From contig DGQK01000039.1 of assembly GCA_002390745.1 (NCBI GenBank), positions 2,163 through 29,888 of the forward strand: a stretch of 27,726 nucleotides of DNA, given 5' to 3'. This stretch comes from Bacteroidetes bacterium UBA4416. Lineage in GTDB: Bacteria > Bacteroidota > Bacteroidia > B-17B0 > Aurantibacillaceae. Of this stretch, positions 24,501-27,726 are shown in pieces (the stretch's first letter is position 1; every line of letters begins with the position of its first letter). The translations under genes and the position numbers were made by a program. The notes beneath the pieces are model-generated. The model did no database searches, was not told the DNA's origin, and saw only the letters and a list, made by a program, of their open reading frames with translations.

Positions 24501-25992
24501 CAGATGTGCCGGTTAAGTTCAGGGTATAAGGCGAGTTGGAACAAACGCTGGTAGCCGTGGATACGGCCGCCCCGGCAGTAGGAGTTCCCACACAACCCGG
24601 AAGCCCTGTGATGTTTACCAGGAAGTCCATGACCTGACCGTTATATGACAGGGAGCTGCACGGATCCTGGGCCTGTATACCCGATTCCATTGCCAGCCGC
24701 ATCCGCACAGTGCCGGCCTGCGCCGTAAATGGAATATTAACCGTTGAGGTATAAGCTCCTGAAGTGTTGCCGCTTGCCAGCTGGCTGTATTCCCAGGCAT
24801 CATAGATCCCGTTGTTGTTATAGTCGATCCAGGTGCCGATCACAAAGCTTCCGCTTTGATTGGTGGTGGCATTGAATGTATACGTCTGGCCTGCCGTTAC
24901 CGAAATGGTTGGCACGGTGCCCGCAAGGTCCTGGTAGCCATTGGAGCCCGGGCTGCATACCGGGTTGTAGCCCGTCATGGTGGCAAAGTCGATCCCGGTC
25001 ATGTAATAGCCGTAGTCACAATCCAGGTTTGCTGCCGTGCAGAAACAATTCAGGATGCTTTTTTGCGCAATGCTCACCGGCGTGGAGGTAGAGGAGGCCG
25101 CTGAAGCGGTGCAGGTTGTAATGCAGCGGTACCAGGTCGTTACGGTTTGATTGCTGATGGCATAAGTCCAGTTGCTCTGCAGGCTTCCCATGTTGGTCCA
25201 GAGCGTGCCGTTGGGCGATGATTGCCATTGGTACGTCAAGCCTGCTGCCAGGGGCCCCCCGCTTAATCCCAGCGAGAAAGGGCTGTTGGTGCATACGCTG
25301 TAGCTGCTGCTCACCGTAATGGCCGGAGAAGGTGTGCCTGCACAAATGGGAAGTGTTGTCATGCCAAATTGTGCGGATGCAAACGAGTAGCTGTCCTGGT
25401 TGGAGGCTGGAGGAGACGCAGGGTCAGGATCCGTGTTATCGTCATAAAACAACATGCTGCGTTTTGTGCTCGTAGGATTGCTGGCCCACAGGGCATTATC
25501 AGGATTGCCGTTGGTGTATCCCGGCGAATTTTCATGAACGCCTACCACGAGGTTGCTGGAGCCGTCCCAGATGAAAGGTGTGCTCAGGGTGATCGTCATC
25601 CATTGCCCGGCAGAGGCTGGAGCCGTTACCGTGCCCGAAAATACAGAGCTTAAGCCCGATACCCAGTCGGTATTGTTGGAAAAAGCTGTTTTGGGGCTGT
25701 TGCCCATAAATACCTCCCAGTTTTCCCAGGTATTGGTAGGAAGGCCCTGGTTGGCATAAAAGAAACTGATGGAGCTGATGGTCGCAGGGCCGTTAGCTCC
25801 CGCCGCAGTAAGCTCGCTCGCCAGGTAGATCGTTTGCGAGTAGTTGTTACCGTAATAGGTATAAATAGGGTTGTACTGATTGGGATTGGCGACAGAGCCT
25901 ACCGTTATGGTCTGGGCCTTCAGCAATCCGCTAAAGCATAGCAGAGCTGTCATTACGATCAGCGGTCTCAGGGATGAGTAGAGTGTCTTCAT
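21598..25992 (-). CDS. T9SS-secreted protein with alternating Ig-like and GEVED domains
   Basis: This 1464-residue protein begins with a signal peptide (cleavage near LKA, residue 26). An N-terminal jelly-roll-like domain (about 28-212) contains the segment MLFYDDNTDPDP. Then four Ig-like units with YQWQSSP and YRC alternate with three GEVED domains. The GEVED domains are marked by WIDYNNNGIYDAWE (388-401), WIDYDHSGTFDAYE (634-647) and WIDYDHNGIFDIGE (887-900), and end in GQVMDF, GHTLDY and GETEDY. A PKD-like domain (about 1077-1145), a module shared with the 838-residue protein (about 1150-1365) and a T9SS type A sorting domain (about 1383-1464) close it. The D-x-D/N-x-N/S-G loops suggest calcium binding. 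It is probably an adhesin or structural surface protein; no enzyme motif is visible. Confidence 0.9.
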   Translation of the reverse strand: MKTLYSSLRPLIVMTALLCFSGLLKAQTITVGSVANPNQYNPIYTYYGNNYSQTIYLASELTAAGANGPATISSISFFYANQGLPTNTWENWEVFMGNSPKTAFSNNTDWVSGLSSVFSGTVTAPASAGQWMTITLSTPFIWDGSSNLVVGVHENSPGYTNGNPDNALWASNPTSTKRSMLFYDDNTDPDPASPPASNQDSYSFASAQFGMTTLPICAGTPSPAITVSSSYSVCTNSPFSLGLSGGPLAAGLTYQWQSSPNGTLWTNMGSLQSNWTYAISNQTVTTWYRCITTCTASAASSTSTPVSIAQKSILNCFCTAANLDCDYGYYMTGIDFATMTGYNPVCSPGSNGYQDLAGTVPTISVTAGQTYTFNATTNQSGSFVIGTWIDYNNNGIYDAWEYSQLASGNTSGAYTSTVNIPFTAQAGTVRMRLAMESGIQAQDPCSSLSYNGQVMDFLVNITGLPGCVGTPTAGAAVSTATSVCSNSPYTLNLTGTSAAAGMSFQWQSSPNGTAWSNLGSAQAHVPYTVSTQTATTHYRCIVTCTSSAMSSTSTPVVVNQNSFLLCYCNPGNISCGNTFFTAVTFTAINSSSITCGGTGYEDFTATTGTVTAGQTYTLSTDIEGYNDVTYATGWIDYDHSGTFDAYEKITIGTSVLQTTMAFSVPVTIPYTALGGLTLMRLKTESNNTQVNTIDPCTQTENSGHTLDYSIFINAAAGCSGSPVAGTAVASSTTTCSNAPLTLNLTGNSQVTGNSYQWQSSLDNNTWTNLGAPQNHVSYTVTTQTIATYYRCVVTCVSSGLSQNSASVLVGISPFNVCYCVPDVIDCTGGDEINNVVLGSVLSNTSACSATAYTDYSSTVATASITAGTSYTLDVTLGNDSYENVSAWIDYDHNGIFDIGEYTFIGSPAGSGNYTASGTITIPASALPGLTKLRVRNLYGNALGSGDACSTPSGSGERMLLLNAYGETEDYAVYIFPANCSGQNLPPGMTVSASSATVCPQAAVTLSITSAIPGYTGYTYQWQSSPTGSSYTNVGSPVANPSITVNPAQSTYYMCEILCNGSPAASTGSVLVTVNAPAVSITAPSYSICPAEPLVLTAGGASTYVWAHDGATTATTAVTPTTSTVYSVTGTATNSCSATATISIFVKPATGITGTITTASVPVPGTAILYKYEPYFTKFDSVTSQPIAVNGGYNFASVNYGIYIVKAVPSASSLQVTYGLNSINWKTAVQINHSCATADVQDIHVVALTSLTAGPGSMSGKITEGQGFGQRPSSPYSPLAPGNPIGGIIVKGGKNPGGNMFAQTVTGSNGTYTLSGLPNNAPGEEYFILVDIPGLDTNGTYHRVISTGSNTYPNLDFIVDSARINPVQDVSVPQSASLAENHIKVYPNPSNGKISIDYTLAMASDVSVELYDVVGKYLKTVVPASQEGAGAHTHRIMLAELSQGMYFVKLRINESETAVKLFVTH

Positions 25993-26043
25993 GTAAGCGT
26001 ATGGGTTAAAGCAAAAAAATGGGGGTTATGCTAAAAAGCGATC

Positions 26044-26076
26044 CAAAAGTATAAAATAATGCCGCTATGCACCAAA
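26044..26076 (-). promoter_or_regulatory. Promoter of the 1464-residue T9SS gene
   Basis: On the minus strand TTTG (26073-26076) stands 21 bp ahead of TACTTTTG (26044-26051), an exact match to the -33 TTTG and -7 TAnnTTTG elements of the Bacteroidota sigma-ABfr promoter. It would give a leader of about 45 nt before the ATG at 25992. It is the best two-part promoter in the window. Confidence 0.65.
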
Positions 26077-26168
26077 TTAAATTTCAAATAGTTGTTCAAA
26101 AATGGCATTTGGTCGTTGAATAACGGTTGTTTGGTTGTGTTTAAGCCGGGGAGGCCGGCGAAGCCGTC

Positions 26169-26348
26169 ATGGCAGAAAAGCCTCCCGACGGGGGTAGTAA
26201 AGAAACGCAGCAGCCAGGTCTACCGCCAATCTCCACGGTGCATTTAGGCGGGAGTTGCATGCATGCCTTTTTCTGCTCCGCTTTACGAGCAGTCAACTAC
26301 GCAGGTTTAGGAGCTCCGTGCTTCGTTGTAAAGAAGGGAATACGCTAA
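26169..26348 (+). CDS. Orphan small ORF, 59 residues, unknown
   Basis: An ATG at 26169 opens a 59-codon frame ending in TAA at 26348, filling most of the gap between the T9SS gene promoter and rimM. The product starts MAEKPPDGGSKETQQPGLPP and ends in a basic VVKKGIR; it has three cysteines (30, 36 and 51) and a hydrophobic middle. I recognise no family. The stretch is richer in G and C than the AT-rich DNA before it and contains a perfect 10-bp palindrome, GCATGCATGC (26257-26266). It could be a real small protein, part of a dispersed repeat element, or the remains of one. It converges with rimM. Confidence 0.3.
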   Translation: MAEKPPDGGSKETQQPGLPPISTVHLGGSCMHAFFCSALRAVNYAGLGAPCFVVKKGIR

Positions 26349-26368
26349 GGTGAAAAGAAGACGTTGAC

Positions 26369-26881
26369 TCAGGAATTCAGGTACATCTCAACCAGGCCTT
26401 CCGGAGAGTTGAATTCGATCGTTTTATGGTCGTCGTCAATTTCGATGATAAAGTCGTCATTGAACGGTAAGATGATCTCGCTGCCGCTTGGATGGACCAC
26501 TTTGATGATCACGTTATCCGTTTTTTCATCCACTTCGGTAATGTTGCCGATATTCCCAAGGCGCGAATCAATGATGGCATAGCCCACAAACTCATTGAGA
26601 GATTCCTCGTCTTCCAGAATAAATTCCTCCAGGGCAAACGCTTTTTTACCGATGAGTTTTTTAGACGTATCGATCGTGTCGATGGTCTCCAGCTTCAGGA
26701 TGTAACCGGTATTGTTAGGCCTGCATTCTTCAATAAAATAAGGCACCTGCGAGCCGTTCAACTCGAGGAATACCGATTTGATAGCTTCTTCGTCAATGTT
26801 GACGAGGTCGAGGAGCCTTAAGATCAGGTGACCTTTCAGTCCGTGTGTTTTGCTGATGTAGCCTATTTCGCGGGTTGTCAT
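26369..26881 (-). CDS. rimM: Ribosome maturation factor RimM
   Basis: RimM binds ribosomal protein S19 in the head of the 30S subunit and helps its maturation. The 170-residue length is normal. The N-terminal RimM barrel starts IGYISKTHGLKGHL, the family signature. The C-terminal PRC barrel (about 95-168) contains the conserved GSEIILPFNDDFI segment and ends SPEGLVEMYL. The start overlaps the stop of the upstream TRIC-like gene by 4 bp (ATGA at 26878-26881), so translation is probably coupled. The usual Bacteroidota partner rpsP is not upstream here. Confidence 0.95.
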   Translation of the reverse strand: MTTREIGYISKTHGLKGHLILRLLDLVNIDEEAIKSVFLELNGSQVPYFIEECRPNNTGYILKLETIDTIDTSKKLIGKKAFALEEFILEDEESLNEFVGYAIIDSRLGNIGNITEVDEKTDNVIIKVVHPSGSEIILPFNDDFIIEIDDDHKTIEFNSPEGLVEMYLNS

Positions 26882-27510
26882 AATGAGTCAGGGGTGTTGT
26901 GGCCAGGATCAAATTTTGGCAGGGCCAGTTTGTATTTTACAGCCAGGATCCTGAAGATGATGATCACACTCATACAGGCAGGAGCGGCAATGTTAGGGTC
27001 TATCTGCAGGTACAGCATCGATGTGTAGAGCACAGCGCCGGTAATGCAGGCCGTCGCATAAATTTCTTTGGCAAAGATGAGCGGGATCTCGTTGATGAGC
27101 GTGTCGCGGATCACACCGCCAAACACTGCGGAGATCAGGCCCAGGATAACGGCGGCAAAGGGGTTCACGTGGTACTCGAGGCTTTTTTCAACCCCCAGGA
27201 TTGTATAAATGCCTACGCCGATGGTGTCAAACAAAAACAAGGTGCGTCGAAGCCTGATGATGGCATTTTTGAAGATCAGGGTTACCAGGAACGCGATGAT
27301 AATGGAAATGAGGATATTGCTGTCGCTGAGCCAGGAGATAGGGTAAGCCCCCAGCATCATGTCGCGGAGTGTGCCGCCACCAATCGCGGTGAGGAAGCCC
27401 GTGAAAAAAACGCCAAAGTAATCGTGGTAATGCTTTTTATCGCGCGCGGCCAGGGAACCAGAAATGGTAAAGAAAAAAATCCCGATAAGGTTAAGCCAGT
27501 AGAATAGCAT
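26878..27510 (-). CDS. TRIC/UPF0126 family membrane protein (YadS/YicG-like)
   Basis: This 210-residue protein has about seven membrane helices in two similar halves, each with the family motif: AIGGGTLRDMMLG in the first (about residue 43) and FGGVIRDTLINEIPLIF in the second (about 129). Bacterial TRIC-type proteins form trimeric cation channels; some UPF0126 members have been linked to glycine transport, so the cargo is uncertain. A true Shine-Dalgarno sequence (GGAGGAA) precedes the ATG. It forms a two-gene operon with rimM. Confidence 0.88.
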   Translation of the reverse strand: MLFYWLNLIGIFFFTISGSLAARDKKHYHDYFGVFFTGFLTAIGGGTLRDMMLGAYPISWLSDSNILISIIIAFLVTLIFKNAIIRLRRTLFLFDTIGVGIYTILGVEKSLEYHVNPFAAVILGLISAVFGGVIRDTLINEIPLIFAKEIYATACITGAVLYTSMLYLQIDPNIAAPACMSVIIIFRILAVKYKLALPKFDPGHNTPDSL

Positions 27511-27516
27511 GTTAAT

Positions 27517-27523
27517 TTCCTCC
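27517..27523 (-). promoter_or_regulatory. Strong Shine-Dalgarno site of the TRIC-like gene
   Basis: On the minus strand GGAGGAA ends 6 bp before the ATG at 27510. Such a full Shine-Dalgarno sequence is unusual in Bacteroidota, where most leaders lack one, and it fixes the start codon. Confidence 0.5.
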
Positions 27524-27609
27524 AGAGGGGGATACGTCCTTTAAGTGTTTATGTTTTATTTATTCTTTTTCTTTTTAAGGTGTATTATGTGTTCACGCTT
27601 ATAAAATGC

Positions 27610-27617
27610 CAAAGTTA
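27610..27617 (-). promoter_or_regulatory. Candidate -7 box of the TRIC-like gene/rimM operon
   Basis: On the minus strand TAACTTTG matches TAnnTTTG exactly, about 100 bp before the ATG at 27510. No clear -33 TTG is present at the normal distance. Confidence 0.42.
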
Positions 27618-27681
27618 GGGAAATTGACTGTTTTACGAGGCCCGGGAGCCGGAAATTTATCACGAAATCGCTACTCATAGC

Positions 27682-27726
27682 GGTGGCTGAGGTTCTTGCA
27701 ATGGTGGCTGAGGTTCTCGCAACGGT
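27682..27726. repeat. 21-bp tandem repeat running off the window edge
   Basis: Two units, 27682-27702 and 27703-27723, each begin GGTGGCTGAGGTTCT and differ at only two positions (T/C at unit position 16 and T/C at position 21). The last three bases (GGT) begin a third copy. The 21-bp length equals seven codons, and the minus strand is open here (repeating residues T-S-A-T-I-A-R), but the array lies upstream of the TRIC-like gene promoter, so it is more likely intergenic. Confidence 0.7.

Noticed and set aside
26093..26368. tmRNA, SRP RNA, RNase P RNA or a group II intron fragment
   Set aside because: I looked for the conserved blocks of each (CCA end, GGAAGCAGCC-like loop, GAAGUCCGGGC-like start, domain V) and none is present. 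The region is reported only as an orphan ORF.
27553..27726. Open minus-strand frame entering from the window edge through the 21-bp repeats
   Set aside because: Beyond the repeat residues it shows no domain, contains the TAACTTTG promoter box and ends in lysine-rich AT sequence, so it looks intergenic. It cannot be ruled out without the flanking sequence.

Overview
The window looks like the chromosome of a member of the phylum Bacteroidota, probably a Chitinophagales- or Sphingobacteriales-type bacterium. Three things support this: two secreted proteins end in type IX secretion (T9SS) type A sorting domains; several genes carry the Bacteroidota -7 promoter box TAnnTTTG; and the gene set includes a Reg_prop/Y_Y_Y sensor, GEVED domains and a long-type branched-chain aminotransferase. 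No tRNA, rRNA, CRISPR array, transposase or prophage gene was seen. The assignment to order is inference.

Layout. Positions 1-2813 (minus) hold a truncated GAF-SpoIIE phosphatase gene, an LpxD-family acyltransferase and an M23/LysM murein peptidase. A gap of about 400 bp follows. Then come plus-strand housekeeping genes: a branched-chain aminotransferase (ilvE) with a perfect hairpin terminator, purS and metK. From 6221 to 12802 lie small genes of mixed orientation: an SPW-repeat membrane protein, DUF1543, a small membrane protein, DUF2461, a small GNAT enzyme, a YceI-like protein, a YycJ-like metallo-hydrolase, an alpha/beta hydrolase, a degenerate inositol-monophosphatase-like protein and an ElaA-like acetyltransferase. 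Positions 15558 to 12353 (minus) form a probable operon: mannose-1-phosphate guanylyltransferase, MFS transporter, CoA-binding protein and ElaA.

The most distinctive part is 15613-25992 (minus). It holds two large cell-surface or secreted T9SS proteins (1464 and 838 residues) and a 1077-residue membrane sensor with a Reg_prop propeller, Y_Y_Y domain, one membrane helix, a coiled coil and a SpoIIE phosphatase output domain. The two secreted proteins share a C-terminal module of about 215 residues that is nearly identical in its core. In front of it one has a seven-repeat predicted propeller and the other has alternating Ig-like and GEVED domains. The sensor gene follows the 838-residue gene with no visible terminator, so the two may be co-transcribed.

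After a gap holding an unplaced 59-codon ORF come rimM and a TRIC/UPF0126 membrane protein, which overlap by 4 bp. The window ends inside a 21-bp tandem repeat.

Nothing here can be called a proven new system. The best candidates for a second look are the paired T9SS proteins with their linked phosphatase sensor, the IMPase-like protein lacking its metal-site aspartates, the orphan ORF at 26169-26348, and the two intergenic repeats.
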